From: JAKFDI01 sp036676235
GTDB taxonomy: Bacteria; Pseudomonadota; Gammaproteobacteria; Burkholderiales; Burkholderiaceae_C
Length of the DNA stretch: 64,000 nt
Reading direction: 5' to 3'
Assembly: GCA_036676235.1 (NCBI GenBank)
Contig: JAKFDI010000006.1
Coordinates: 1 to 64,000, forward strand
Position 1 is the stretch's first letter; the number at the start of each line of letters is the position of its first letter. Position numbers and translations under genes: made by a program. The notes under the pieces were generated by a model. The model made no database searches. It was not told where the DNA came from and saw only the letters and a program-made list of their open reading frames with translations. Below are positions 35,219 to 45,412 of the stretch, piece by piece.

Positions 35219-35318
35219 GACCCCCTCGGGGGGCTGAGCCCGGACACGAAAGGTCCGGTGGACCTTTCGTGCCTGGCGAAGGGCCGGGCCACTGGCCCGG
35301 CGCGGCCTGCAAGGCCTG
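35219..35318. repeat. Modular hairpin repeat core, inverted copy
   Basis: This matches the core of 18061-18220 in the opposite orientation, with the same ACGAAAGGTCC/GGACCTTTCGT hairpin (35246-35270, loop GGT instead of ACT) and the CCGGGCC/GGCCCGG hairpin. It lies between the kinase and regulator genes of one operon. Confidence 0.85.
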
Positions 35319-35344
35319 GCGCGAAGCGGCAGGTTCGGGGGCAC

Positions 35345-36478
35345 TCATAAAGGAATCACGATCTGCACCCGGAACACGTCGCCGTCGCGCCGGGTCTCGA
35401 ACTGCGCGGTCACGTCGTGCATCAGCTGCAGCCGCTCGCGCACGTTGCGCAGCGCGATGCCGTTGCCCGGCCGCGAGGGCTCCCTGGGCACGCTGTTGGC
35501 GATGGACACCACGGCGCGTCCCGTCTTCACCCGCGTGCGCACCCGGATCACGCCGCCGCCCGCGGCCGGCTCCACGCCGTGGCGCACCGCGTTCTCCACC
35601 AGCGGTTGCAGCAGCAGCGGTGGCACGCGCGCGGCGCCGGCGTCCGCGTCCAGATCCCAGCTCACGTTCAGGCGGCTGCCGAAACGGATCTGCTCGATGG
35701 CGAGGTAGCGCCGCGCCAGCTCCACCTCTTCGGCCAGCGTCACGGATGCTCCGGTGTCGGTGAGCGCCACGCGAAACAGCTCGGCCAGGTCTTCGAGCAC
35801 CTCTTCGGCGCGCGCCGGATCGACCTGCACCAGGCTCAGCGCGGTGTTGAGCGTGTTGAAGAGAAAGTGTGGCCGGATGCGTGACTGCAGTTCAGCGAGC
35901 CGCGCCGTGGTGTCGGCGGGCAGTTGCGCGAGGGCGCGCATGCGCAGCCACTGGAACATCAGCGCCGACAGGCCGGCACCGGCCACGGCGGGCGCGATCC
36001 AGCGGCCGGAGTCGAACTGCTCGGCGCCGCTCACCCAGCCGAGCGCCCAGCCCAGCATGCCGCTCGCGCTGCCCAGCGCCACCGCGACGACCCATTGCGC
36101 CGCCGGCGCGATCCGCTCGAGCGGGTGCTTGAGCAGACAAGCCACGACCAGCCAGCTCAGCACCGCGGGCAGCACCACGGCGGAACCGCCGGCCACCGCG
36201 TTGAACCAGCTCGCGGCATCGACCGCGATGAACAGCATGCCGGCGGCCATCACCGCATGCACGAAGAGCACCGCGCGCAGCACCACGCCGACATGGCACA
36301 CGTCGAACAGCAGCCGCGCCTTGGCGGCCACCACCTGCTCGGGTGCGACGCCGTCGAACAGTGTGCTGCCGAAGGCGCTGGAGCGTGCGTCCCCGGGGCG
36401 CGTGGCCAACCCGTCCAGGCGCGATGGCGTGGGCTCGGCAGCGGGGGTGTCGCGGGGCGTCGCGCGTGTCGGGGGCAT
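35345..36478 (-). CDS. Sensor histidine kinase, LytS/AlgZ type
   Basis: This 377-residue membrane kinase has four hydrophobic segments at about residues 60-175. The His_kinase (PF06580) box RIRPHFLFNTLN has His204. The ATPase domain has PPLLLQPLVENAVRHG with the N-box Asn, and GIALRNVRERL near the end. It phosphorylates the LytTR regulator encoded downstream; a modular repeat of about 180 bp separates them. Of several in-frame ATGs I chose 36478, which has GCAGG 6 bases upstream; 36484 is also possible. It is divergent from argH. Confidence 0.9.
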   Translation of the reverse strand: MPPTRATPRDTPAAEPTPSRLDGLATRPGDARSSAFGSTLFDGVAPEQVVAAKARLLFDVCHVGVVLRAVLFVHAVMAAGMLFIAVDAASWFNAVAGGSAVVLPAVLSWLVVACLLKHPLERIAPAAQWVVAVALGSASGMLGWALGWVSGAEQFDSGRWIAPAVAGAGLSALMFQWLRMRALAQLPADTTARLAELQSRIRPHFLFNTLNTALSLVQVDPARAEEVLEDLAELFRVALTDTGASVTLAEEVELARRYLAIEQIRFGSRLNVSWDLDADAGAARVPPLLLQPLVENAVRHGVEPAAGGGVIRVRTRVKTGRAVVSIANSVPREPSRPGNGIALRNVRERLQLMHDVTAQFETRRDGDVFRVQIVIPL

Positions 36479-36569
36479 CGGCATCCTGCAGGGCAACCGG
36501 GGGGTGCTCGATAGAATCGAACGCTTCCGCATTGTCTCCAACTCCACGCTGTTCGCACGCGCCTGACCC

Positions 36570-37970
36570 ATGTCCGACAACCAACTCGACAAGAAAGCCC
36601 AGGCCTGGTCGGCGCTGTTCTCGGAACCGATGAGCGAGCTGGTCAAGCGCTACACCTCCAGCGTGACCTTCGACCAACGCATGTGGCGCGCCGACATCGA
36701 CGGCTCGCTGGCGCACGCCGAGATGCTGGCCGCGCAAGACATCATCGGCGCCGACGACCTGGCCGCCATCCAGCGCGGCATGAAGCAGATCGCCGAAGAC
36801 ATCGAGGCCGGCCGCTTCGAGTGGAAGCTCGATCTCGAAGACGTGCACCTCAACATCGAGGCGCGGCTCACGCAACTGGTGGGCGATGCCGGCAAGCGCC
36901 TGCACACCGGCCGCTCGCGCAACGACCAGGTGGCCACCGACGTGCGGCTGTGGCTGCGCGGCGAGATCGATGGGCTGCTGCCCTTGCTGGCCGACATGCA
37001 GCGCGCGCTGGTCGATGTGGCCGAGCAGAACGTCGACACCATCCTCCCCGGCTTCACGCACATGCAGGTGGCTCAGCCGGTGAGCTTTGCGCACCACCTG
37101 CTCGCGTATGTGGAGATGTTCGCGCGCGATGCCGATCGGCTGGCCGATGTGAGAAAGCGCGTGAACCGCCTGCCGCTCGGCGCCGCGGCGCTGGCCGGCA
37201 CCAGCTACCCGCTGGACCGCGAGCGCGTGGCGAAGACGCTGGGCTTCGACGGCATCTGCCAGAACAGCCTCGATGCGGTGAGCGACCGCGACTTCGCCAT
37301 CGAGTTCACGTCCTTCGCGAGCATCACCATGATGCATGTCTCGCGCTTGAGTGAAGAGATCGTGCTGTGGATGAGCCAGAACTTCGGCTTCATCGATCTG
37401 GCCGACCGCTACTGCACCGGCTCGTCGATCATGCCGCAGAAGCGCAACCCCGACGTGGCCGAGCTGGCCCGCGGCAAGACCGGCCGCGTGTACGGCCACC
37501 TCACCGCGCTGCTCACGCTGATGAAGGGCCAGCCGCTCACCTACAACAAGGACAACCAGGAAGACAAGGAACCCTTGTTCGACACGGTCGACACCGTGCG
37601 CGACACCATGCGCATCATGGCCGAGATGGTGGGCGGCATCACGGTGAAGACCGATGCGATGGAGCGCGCCGCGCGCCGCGGCTACGCCACCGCCACCGAC
37701 CTCGCCGACTACCTCGTAAAGAAGGGCCTGCCCTTCCGCGATGCGCACGAGGTGGTGGCGCATGCGGTGAAGCACGCCATCGGCGCGGGCGTCGACTTGT
37801 CGGAACTGCCGCTCGCGACGCTGCAAGGCTTCGACGCGCGCATCGGCGACGACGTGTTCGAGGTGCTGAGCCTGCGCGGCTCGCTGAACGCACGCAACGT
37901 GGCCGGCGGCACCGCGCCGGCGCAGGTGCGCACGCAGATCGCGCGGCACCGCGAGCGGCTGGCCGGCTGA
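36570..37970 (+). CDS. argH: Argininosuccinate lyase
   Basis: The 466-residue enzyme splits argininosuccinate into arginine and fumarate, the last step of arginine synthesis. The fumarase/aspartase-family signature GSSIMPQKRNPD lies near residue 284-295, with the catalytic Ser in the flexible loop. HTGRSRNDQVATD (near 112) and TILPGFTHMQVAQP are argH hallmarks. The length is normal. A TAGAAT hexamer at 36512 is the only -10-like element in the short divergent region with the kinase gene, and no good -35 was seen. No other arg genes are adjacent, which is usual in Burkholderiales. Confidence 0.98.
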   Translation: MSDNQLDKKAQAWSALFSEPMSELVKRYTSSVTFDQRMWRADIDGSLAHAEMLAAQDIIGADDLAAIQRGMKQIAEDIEAGRFEWKLDLEDVHLNIEARLTQLVGDAGKRLHTGRSRNDQVATDVRLWLRGEIDGLLPLLADMQRALVDVAEQNVDTILPGFTHMQVAQPVSFAHHLLAYVEMFARDADRLADVRKRVNRLPLGAAALAGTSYPLDRERVAKTLGFDGICQNSLDAVSDRDFAIEFTSFASITMMHVSRLSEEIVLWMSQNFGFIDLADRYCTGSSIMPQKRNPDVAELARGKTGRVYGHLTALLTLMKGQPLTYNKDNQEDKEPLFDTVDTVRDTMRIMAEMVGGITVKTDAMERAARRGYATATDLADYLVKKGLPFRDAHEVVAHAVKHAIGAGVDLSELPLATLQGFDARIGDDVFEVLSLRGSLNARNVAGGTAPAQVRTQIARHRERLAG

Positions 37971-38109
37971 CCGCAGACGACGTCGCGGGACGCGCTTGCG
38001 CCGCAACGCCGGCACTGGCCGACGGGTTGTTTCTCGTCGCGCGTGGCCGCAGGGCTAGACTGCCCTCGGCCCGCCCGAGCGGCCGAGCAACCCACGCTGC
38101 CGCCCGACG

Positions 38110-41100
38110 ATGCCGCTGTCCGGTCACCCAGCTTCTGGTCTCAGCGCCGCAGGCGCGGGCGACGAATCGCGCGACGAGGTGCTCTCGCACACCGAGCGCA
38201 CACGGGTGCTGCGCCGGCGGCTGGACGCACCGACCGGCAGCGTCATCCTCAAGCAGCCGCTCGGCACCGATGCGCTGCGGCGCCTGCGTCATGAAACCGC
38301 CACGCTCGAACGTCTGTCGGCCGTCGACGGGGTGGTGAAGCTCGCGCCGGGCGCTGTCGGCGCCGCGGCCGTCGCCCTGCGCGACGACGGGGGCGTGCCG
38401 CTGGCGCACCGGCTCGCGAAGGGGCCGCTGGAGGTGCCGGCCGTGCTGGGGCTGGCGCGCGCGCTGGCCCGCGTGGTGGCCGCCGTGCATCGCGCGGGCG
38501 TGGTGCACAAGGACATCAACCCGGCCAACATCCTGCTCGTCGGTGCGGCGCAGACGCCGGTGCTGATCGACTTCGATCTCGCCGGCAGCCTGGCCGACGA
38601 ACGGCCCGCGTTCACCCACACGAGCGAGATCGCGGGCACGCTCGCCTATCTCGCGCCCGAGCAGACCGGGCGCACCGGCCGCGCACTCGACCACCGCGCC
38701 GATCTGTACGCGCTGGGCGCCACGCTGTACGAAGCCACCACCGGCCGCCCGCCCTTCGACAGCCGCGATGCGCTCGACCTGGTGCGCGACCACCTGGTGC
38801 GCATTCCGGTGCCGCCCGTCGAGCGCATGCCGCACCTGCCGCGCGCGCTGTCGGACATCCTGATGCGCCTGCTCGAGAAAGAGCCCGACCGGCGCTACCA
38901 GAGCGCCGAGGGCCTGCTCGCCGATCTCGACCGGCTGCACGAACGCCTCGCCGCGGGCGACGACCACCCCTTCGCGCTCGGCGCACACGACTTCGCGCTG
39001 CTTCTGGCGCCGCCGTCGCGGCTCATCGGCCGCGAAGATGAACTCGCAGCGCTGCGCGAAGCGCTCGACCGTGCGCTCGGCCCGCGGCCGCAAAGCGTGC
39101 TCGTGAGCGGCGCGCCGGGCGTGGGCAAGACCGCGCTTGCCAACGAGCTGCGCGCAATGGCGACCGAGCGGCAGGGTTGGTTCGTCGCCGGCCGGTTCGA
39201 TGCGCAGCAGCGCAATCCGCAGTCGGCGCCTATCCAGGCGCTGCGCATGCTCGGCCACCTCCTGCTTGCGGAGCCCGAAGCCACGCTTGCGCCGCTGCGT
39301 GCGCGCCTGCTGCGCGATCTCGGCGCCAACGCCGGACTCACCGTGCAATTCCTGCCGGAGTTCGGCACCCTGCTCGGCGTGGCCGCCACGCCCGCCGCGG
39401 GCGACCCGGTACAGATCGAGCAGCGCATGCTGCAGGCGTCGCTGGACCTGCTGGGCGCGGTGGTCTCGCCGCGCCGGCCGCTGGTCATGCTGCTCGACGA
39501 TCTGCAATGGGCCGGCGAGCTGACGCTGCGCATGGTCGACGCGCTGTTCGGCGAATCGGCCATCCCGGGGCTACTGCTCGTCTGCACGTATCAAAACGCG
39601 CAGCGCGACGAGCCGCAAGACGAGCGGCACGGGGACGCCCACCCGCTTCGCGACCGGCTGGCGCGCTGGACGCAGCTCGAGGTGCCGCCGCGCGAGCTGC
39701 GACTGCACAACCTACCGCCCGCGGCCTTGAGATCGCTCGTGGCCGGCATGCTGCGCCTCGGCGACAACGAAGCGGCTCGCCTGGCCCAGGTGATCGGCGA
39801 GCGCACTGAAGGCAATCCGTTCGACACGGTGGAACTGCTCAACGCGCTGCGACGCGACGGCGTGCTGGTGCCGGGCAGCGACGGCTGGGCGTGGGACGAG
39901 GGTGCGATCCGCCGCTTCGTCGGCCAGGGCCATGTGGTCGATCTGCTGGCCGTGCGCATCGAACGGCTGCCGCCGCACACGGCCGAAGTGCTCCGGCTCA
40001 TTGCCTGCCTGGGCGGCGACGTCGGCCTGGGCCTGCTCGAAGCGGCCAGCGGCCTCGGCGGCGAGGCGCTGCGCGCGCGGCTCGAGCCGGCGATCGAGGA
40101 CGGGCTGCTGACGTTTTCGCCCGGCGATGGTGGCGATGGCGAGGGCCGCGCCGCCTTCCGCCACGGCCGCGTGCGCGAAGCCGCCTGCGGCCCGGCCGGC
40201 GCGCCCGGCCAGCAGGCGCAGCACCTCGCCGTCGCACGCCGGCTCGCCGGGCAGCCCGGTTTCGCCACCGCAGCGGCGACGCAATACCTGCTGACGGCCG
40301 ACTCGGTCGTCGACGCCGGCGAACGCCTCGCGGTCGCGCGCCTGTTTCGCGGCGCGGCGGCGCACGCCCGCGCCGGCGCGCTGTACGCGGGCGAGGCGCG
40401 CTACCTCGCCGCCGCCCTGGATCTGCTTGAGGCGCTGCCTGCCCCCGCCGCCGACGCGCACTTGTGCGCCGACCTGCACATCGCCCACCACGCCGCGCGC
40501 TACAGCCTCGGCCAGCTCGATGCGGCCGACGCCGCGTTCGCCTGGGTGCAGCAACACGTGGACGACGCGGTGCGGCTGGTCGAGCCGACCTGCGTGCAGA
40601 TCAACAGCCTCACCAGCCGCTCGCGCCAGCGCGAGGCGCAGGAACTCGGCTTCGCGCTGCTCGAGCGCCTCGGGCTGCCCGTGCCGCGGGAAGGGTTCGA
40701 CACCGAGAAGCGCCGGATGGTCCAGGCCCTTTTCGCCTGGATTGCCGGCGACGAACGCCAGCACGACCTGCAGCGCCCCGAGGTCACCGACCCGCGCGTG
40801 CTCGGCGCCGCGAAGCTGCTGCACTACAGCATGGGGCCAACCTTCTATTGCGCCGACCCGCGCGGCGCGCTGCTCGTGCTGTACAGCCATCAGCTGTGGG
40901 TGGCGCACGGCCCCTGCGCGCCGCTGCTCACCGGCTTCGGCGGCATGCCGCTGGTCACGCTGGCGCTGAAGGACTACCGCGCTGGCTGGGCCGCCATCCG
41001 CCATGCCCTCGCCGTGGGCGAGGCGCGCGGCTACGAACCCGAGACCTCCTGGGTGCGGCACTGCGCCGCGCTGTTCGTGCAGCACTGGTTCGAGCCGCTC

Positions 41101-43101
41101 GAAGCCAGCCTGCCGCAGGCGCAGCGTGCGCGCGAAGGCCTGCTGCGGGGCGGCGACCTGCAATACGCCTGCTTCACCTACCACACCGAACTGACGGCGC
41201 GACTCGACTGCGCACCGACGCTCGACGACACGGCCGCGGTGGTGGACGCAGCGGGCGCCTTCGCGGCGCGCACCGGCAACGGCTTCTTCGAGCAGGTGCT
41301 CGTTCAGTACCGCGCGCTGCTGCATGCGCTGCGCGACGATCCGGCCGAGGCACTGCCCGAATCGGCGGCCCCGGTGCCGCAGCCCGGCGTGTCCGACGTC
41401 AACCCCACTGCGGTGGTCTCGCACCACCTGATCCGCGCCCTGGCCGGCGCCATCTTTGGCGATCCAGCCGCACTGCAGCGGCACGCTGCCGCCGCCGTGC
41501 CGCTGCTGCCCTATGTGGCCGGCTACTACGTGATGGCGCAGGTGCGCTTTCTGCACGGCCTGGCGCTTGCGCAGCAGGCGCAGCACGCGCCGGCCGACGC
41601 GCGGGAGCCGCTGCTGTCGGCGCTCGACGCCTGCCGCGACTGGCTCGCGCAGCGCGCCGACGACGCGTCGGCCAACTTTCGCCACCTCGTCACCTGGCTG
41701 CAGGCCGAACGCGCCTGGGCCACCGGCGAGACGCTCGAAGCCATGCGCCGCTTCGATGCCGCGCTCGGCGAGACGCCGCCGCAGCGGCCGTGGCACCGCG
41801 CACTGCTCACCGAGCGGGCGGCCTTGTTCCACCTCGCCAGCGGGCTCGACCGCGGCGGCCGCAACCTGCTAGCCGAGGCGCGCCGCCTGTACGCCGCCTG
41901 GGGAGCGACGGCCAAGGTGCGGCAGATGGACCGCACGCACCCCGCTCTGCGCACCGGCGCAGGCACCGCCGCCGAACCCCGCCCGCGCGACGGCACGACC
42001 CGCGTTTCGGCCGACTTGCTGGACATGGTCGCCATCCTGCGCGCGTCTCAGGCACTCAGTTCAGAGACCAGCCTCGCCCGGCTGGAAACCCGCGTCGGCG
42101 AACTGCTGGGCGCCATGACGGGCGCCGACACCGTGCGGCTAGCCCTCAACGGCGACGGCGGCTGGTTCGTGTCGCGTGCAGGCGCCGATGGGCAACAGCT
42201 GTCGGTCGACGAGGCCGGCGCCCGCGGCCTGCTGCCCCTGTCCGCCTTTCGCTACGCCGAACGCACCGGTCGCCCGCTGCTGGTGGAAGACGCTGTGCGC
42301 GACGACCGCTTCGCCCGCGATCCGCACGTCGTGGGCGCCGAGCGCTGCTCGCTGCTCGTCGTGCCCATCCTGAACCACGGCGAGATGCGCGCCATGCTGC
42401 TGTTCGAGAACCGCCAGAGCCGCGCCGCCTTCTCCGCCGACCGGCTCGACGCCGTCATGCTCATCGCCGGCCAGTTGGCCGTCTCGCTCGACAACGCGCT
42501 GCTCTACGACTCGCTGGAGCGCAAGGTGGCCGAGCGCACGGCGGCGCTCGAGGCGGCCAATCGCCAGCTCGCCGAGCTGAGCGTCACCGACACGCTCACC
42601 GGCCTTGCCAACCGCCGCCGCTTCGACGAGACACTGCAGTACGAATGGCTGCGCGCGCTGCGCACCAAGGGCTCGATTGGCCTCGCGATGATCGACGTCG
42701 ACCAGTTCAAGGCCTACAACGACCACTACGGCCATGTGCGCGGCGACCATGCGCTCAAGCGCGTCGCACAGGCCCTGCGCGACGAGATGCGCCGCGGCGA
42801 GCTGGTGGCGCGCTACGGCGGCGAGGAGTTCGTGGTGGTGCTGGCCGGCGCCGACCTCGCCGGCGCACACGCTGCGGCCGAGCGCCTGCGCGCTGCGGTG
42901 GCAGCCCTCGCCGAGCCGCATGCCGCGTCGCCGCACGGCGTGGTGACGGTCAGCATCGGCGTGGTGGCCTTCGTGCCTGATGAGACGCGCTCGGTGGCGC
43001 AGTACCTGGCGCAGGCCGACGCCGCGCTGTACGAAGGCAAGCGGCTGGGGCGAAATCGCGTGTGCGGCGCGGCGTCGGATGAATCCTCGCCCGGCGCATA
43101 A
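38110..43101 (+). CDS. Ser/Thr kinase-AAA ATPase-GAF-GGDEF fusion protein
   Basis: The 1663-residue protein has these parts in order. A Ser/Thr protein kinase domain (about 20-285) has Lys48, Glu62, HKDINPAN (133-140) and DFD in place of DFG (154-156). An AAA/STAND-type ATPase (about 300-620) has Walker A GAPGVGKTA near 335. A long helical TPR-like region follows (about 620-1300), then GAF (about 1315-1465), a short coiled coil, and GGDEF (about 1500-1655) with GGEEF at 1570-1574. Known relatives usually end in a histidine kinase; here a diguanylate cyclase takes its place. It is soluble. Output is likely cyclic-di-GMP, controlled by phosphorylation or NTP state. DFD still supplies the metal-binding Asp. 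The start at 38110 is the first of the frame. Confidence 0.92.
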   Translation: MPLSGHPASGLSAAGAGDESRDEVLSHTERTRVLRRRLDAPTGSVILKQPLGTDALRRLRHETATLERLSAVDGVVKLAPGAVGAAAVALRDDGGVPLAHRLAKGPLEVPAVLGLARALARVVAAVHRAGVVHKDINPANILLVGAAQTPVLIDFDLAGSLADERPAFTHTSEIAGTLAYLAPEQTGRTGRALDHRADLYALGATLYEATTGRPPFDSRDALDLVRDHLVRIPVPPVERMPHLPRALSDILMRLLEKEPDRRYQSAEGLLADLDRLHERLAAGDDHPFALGAHDFALLLAPPSRLIGREDELAALREALDRALGPRPQSVLVSGAPGVGKTALANELRAMATERQGWFVAGRFDAQQRNPQSAPIQALRMLGHLLLAEPEATLAPLRARLLRDLGANAGLTVQFLPEFGTLLGVAATPAAGDPVQIEQRMLQASLDLLGAVVSPRRPLVMLLDDLQWAGELTLRMVDALFGESAIPGLLLVCTYQNAQRDEPQDERHGDAHPLRDRLARWTQLEVPPRELRLHNLPPAALRSLVAGMLRLGDNEAARLAQVIGERTEGNPFDTVELLNALRRDGVLVPGSDGWAWDEGAIRRFVGQGHVVDLLAVRIERLPPHTAEVLRLIACLGGDVGLGLLEAASGLGGEALRARLEPAIEDGLLTFSPGDGGDGEGRAAFRHGRVREAACGPAGAPGQQAQHLAVARRLAGQPGFATAAATQYLLTADSVVDAGERLAVARLFRGAAAHARAGALYAGEARYLAAALDLLEALPAPAADAHLCADLHIAHHAARYSLGQLDAADAAFAWVQQHVDDAVRLVEPTCVQINSLTSRSRQREAQELGFALLERLGLPVPREGFDTEKRRMVQALFAWIAGDERQHDLQRPEVTDPRVLGAAKLLHYSMGPTFYCADPRGALLVLYSHQLWVAHGPCAPLLTGFGGMPLVTLALKDYRAGWAAIRHALAVGEARGYEPETSWVRHCAALFVQHWFEPLEASLPQAQRAREGLLRGGDLQYACFTYHTELTARLDCAPTLDDTAAVVDAAGAFAARTGNGFFEQVLVQYRALLHALRDDPAEALPESAAPVPQPGVSDVNPTAVVSHHLIRALAGAIFGDPAALQRHAAAAVPLLPYVAGYYVMAQVRFLHGLALAQQAQHAPADAREPLLSALDACRDWLAQRADDASANFRHLVTWLQAERAWATGETLEAMRRFDAALGETPPQRPWHRALLTERAALFHLASGLDRGGRNLLAEARRLYAAWGATAKVRQMDRTHPALRTGAGTAAEPRPRDGTTRVSADLLDMVAILRASQALSSETSLARLETRVGELLGAMTGADTVRLALNGDGGWFVSRAGADGQQLSVDEAGARGLLPLSAFRYAERTGRPLLVEDAVRDDRFARDPHVVGAERCSLLVVPILNHGEMRAMLLFENRQSRAAFSADRLDAVMLIAGQLAVSLDNALLYDSLERKVAERTAALEAANRQLAELSVTDTLTGLANRRRFDETLQYEWLRALRTKGSIGLAMIDVDQFKAYNDHYGHVRGDHALKRVAQALRDEMRRGELVARYGGEEFVVVLAGADLAGAHAAAERLRAAVAALAEPHAASPHGVVTVSIGVVAFVPDETRSVAQYLAQADAALYEGKRLGRNRVCGAASDESSPGA

Positions 43102-43138
43102 CGGTCTGGGTGCCTGAGGGTTGCGCCTGCGCTCTCCA

Positions 43139-43232
43139 ATCCCCGTTCGCCCTGAGGTATCGAAGGGCCAGTGGCGTCAAGCACAGGGCTTCGATACCTC
43201 AGCCCGGTCCTTCGATACCTCAGGACGAACGG
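43139..43232. repeat. REP-like cluster, three units
   Basis: Three CTGAGGTATCGAAG units (one forward, two reverse) lie between the convergent ends of the kinase-GGDEF fusion gene and the histidine kinase gene. Confidence 0.85.
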
Positions 43233-43267
43233 GAGGAAGCGAACGGGTGGAAGGTTTCGGTTAGCCG

Positions 43268-44695
43268 CTACGCCCGCGCCGGCCGCGGCACCACGTCGCC
43301 GCCGACCGCCGCGACAGCACGCGCCACCGCCTCCTCCGCAGCGCGAAAGCGCAGCGTGATGCCGAAGCCCTGCCCCTCGATGCCCTCACCCACGTCGATG
43401 CGCGCACCGTGCAGTTGCGCGATGCGCGCCACCAGCGAGAGGCCGACGCCGCTGCCGCGCTCGCCGTTGCCGGCCACGCGGTAGAAGCGGTCGAAGATGC
43501 GCTCGTGCTCGTCGGGCGGCACGCCAGGGCCGTCGTCGGCCACGTGCAGCAGCAGTTCGCTCTCGGCCTGCGTGCAGCGCACAAGCACGCGCCCACCGAT
43601 GCGGGTGTAGCGCAGCGCGTTGTCGACGAGGTTGCGGATCAGGATGCCCAGCGCGTCCATGTCGCCCTGCAGTTCTCCGCCGTCGAGTTCGAGCTGGATG
43701 CGCTGGCGCTTGTGCTGTGCCATGGCCTCGAAGTCGCGCACCACCACCTCAACACATTCGTACAGCGCCACGCGGCGCATGCGCGCATGGACATCGCCCG
43801 CGTCGAGGCGGGCCTGGTCGAGCAGTTGCTCGACGAGACGCGCGCTGCGCTCGATCACGGTCATCAGGCGCGCCAGCGCCTCACGGCTGCGCGAGGGATC
43901 GTCGGCGCGCAGCGCGAGCTCGGCCTGCGCCTGCAGCGCAGCCAGCGGCGTGCGCAACTCGTGCGCTGCATCGGCAATGAAGCGGCGCTCGCCCTGCACC
44001 GCCACGTCCAGCCGCTGCAGCAGGCGGTTGAACGATTCGACCATCGGCGCCACCTCGTGCGGCAGGCCGGCCGTGGGCAGCGGCGCGAAGTCGAGCGCGT
44101 GGCGCTGCTGGATGGCGTCCTGCACCTCGGTCACCGGCTGCAGCGACCAGCAGATCACGAACCAGAGCGGGAAGCCGAACAAGGCCAGCACCAGCAGCGA
44201 GATCACGATGCTTGCCTTGAGCCAGGTCGAGCGATCGGCCAGCAACTGCTCCTGCGAGCGGCCGACCTGCACATGCATGCGTCCGGTCGAATCGCTCACG
44301 CTGTAGACGCGCCACGGCTGGCCTTCGACCACGGTGGTGGCGAAACCGTCGGCGAAATCGGGGCGCAACGCCGCGGCCGGCGCATCGGGGGAGCGAAGCA
44401 CCGCGCGGCCTTCGCCCGACCAGACCTGGAAGCTGAGCTTCTCGGCGGCGTACTCGGCGTTGCCCGGCAGATGGTACGGGCGGTCGCCGGTCAGCCGTGC
44501 CGTGTCGGCCGGCAGCGAGAGCAGGATCTGCTGGCCGATCATGCGCAGCGTGCCGTCCCACCAGCCGTGCTTCTCGCGGTCCATCTGCGTGAGGTGCCAC
44601 GCGGCGCCCAGGCTCCAGAAGGCGAGCATCACCAGCAGCAGCGCGGCGAGCAATCGTCCGCGCAACGACCTTGGCACCAAGCGTTGCGCGATCAC
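43268..44695 (-). CDS. Sensor histidine kinase, QseC/PmrB-like
   Basis: This 475-residue inner-membrane kinase has transmembrane segments at about 12-34 and 160-183 flanking a periplasmic domain of about 125 residues. A HAMP-like linker follows, then HisKA with AAHELRTP (His245) and an HATPase domain with NLVDNALRY and GSGVGLSLVARI. The GTG start at 44695 overlaps the regulator stop as GTGA, so the two are co-translated. The periplasmic domain lacks an obvious metal-binding acidic cluster, so the signal is unknown. Confidence 0.93.
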   Translation of the reverse strand: MIAQRLVPRSLRGRLLAALLLVMLAFWSLGAAWHLTQMDREKHGWWDGTLRMIGQQILLSLPADTARLTGDRPYHLPGNAEYAAEKLSFQVWSGEGRAVLRSPDAPAAALRPDFADGFATTVVEGQPWRVYSVSDSTGRMHVQVGRSQEQLLADRSTWLKASIVISLLVLALFGFPLWFVICWSLQPVTEVQDAIQQRHALDFAPLPTAGLPHEVAPMVESFNRLLQRLDVAVQGERRFIADAAHELRTPLAALQAQAELALRADDPSRSREALARLMTVIERSARLVEQLLDQARLDAGDVHARMRRVALYECVEVVVRDFEAMAQHKRQRIQLELDGGELQGDMDALGILIRNLVDNALRYTRIGGRVLVRCTQAESELLLHVADDGPGVPPDEHERIFDRFYRVAGNGERGSGVGLSLVARIAQLHGARIDVGEGIEGQGFGITLRFRAAEEAVARAVAAVGGDVVPRPARA

Positions 44696-45363
44696 GCGCG
44701 CCCCTCTTCCCCGATGCGGTAGCCGAACCCGTGCACGGTGGCGATCAGCCCCTCGCCCAGCTTGCGGCGCAGTTGATGCACGTAGACGGCGATGGTGTTG
44801 CTCTCGATCTGGCTGGAGCTGCCGTAGACCGCGTCTTCCAACTGGCCGCGCGTGAGCACGCGCCCGCGGCGCTCCATCAGCGCCAGCAGCGTGCGGTACT
44901 CGCTGACGCTGAGCGTCACCGGCTCGCCCGCGCGCGTGACGCTGCGGCGGGCCGGATCGAGCGTCACGTCGCCCTGGTGCAGCGTGGGCGAGACGCGGCC
45001 CTGCGAGCGCCGCAGCACCGCACGCAGTCGTGCGCTCAATTCGTCGAGCTGGAAGGGCTTGACGAGGTAGTCGTCGGCGCCGGCGTCGAGCCCGGCGATG
45101 CGGTCGCTGAGCTGGTCGCGCGCGGTGATGACGAGCACCGGCGTGGCGTCGTAGCGCGCGCGCATGGCCTGCAGCACACCCAGGCCCGAGCCCTTGGGCA
45201 GGCCCAGATCGAGCAGCACCGCGGTGTAGCCGTGGTCGACGAGCGCGAGGCGCGCGCTCTGCGCATCGGCCACACGGTCGACGCGGCAGTCGGCGTCGCG
45301 CTGCAGGCCAGCCATCACGGCCTGCGCGAGCATGTCGTCGTCTTCGACCAGCAGCAGGTTCAT
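44692..45363 (-). CDS. Response regulator, OmpR/QseB-PmrA type
   Basis: The 223-residue regulator has a receiver with Asp8/Asp9, phospho-acceptor Asp52 (LLDLGLP) and Lys102 (YLVKPF), then a winged-helix Trans_reg_C domain (about 130-218) with VLTRGQLEDAVYG and TVHGFGYRIG. The start at 45363 is clear; the longer open frame upstream runs antisense to the next gene. Tandem CTTAAG-N5-TTTAAA-like boxes lie 50-95 bp upstream and suggest autoregulation. The partner kinase gene follows with a 4-bp overlap. Confidence 0.94.
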   Translation of the reverse strand: MNLLLVEDDDMLAQAVMAGLQRDADCRVDRVADAQSARLALVDHGYTAVLLDLGLPKGSGLGVLQAMRARYDATPVLVITARDQLSDRIAGLDAGADDYLVKPFQLDELSARLRAVLRRSQGRVSPTLHQGDVTLDPARRSVTRAGEPVTLSVSEYRTLLALMERRGRVLTRGQLEDAVYGSSSQIESNTIAVYVHQLRRKLGEGLIATVHGFGYRIGEEGRA

Positions 45364-45412
45364 GCAGATTCCTTCGAGCGCGGCATTGTGCGCCGCACTG
45401 TGCGCGCTGCCG

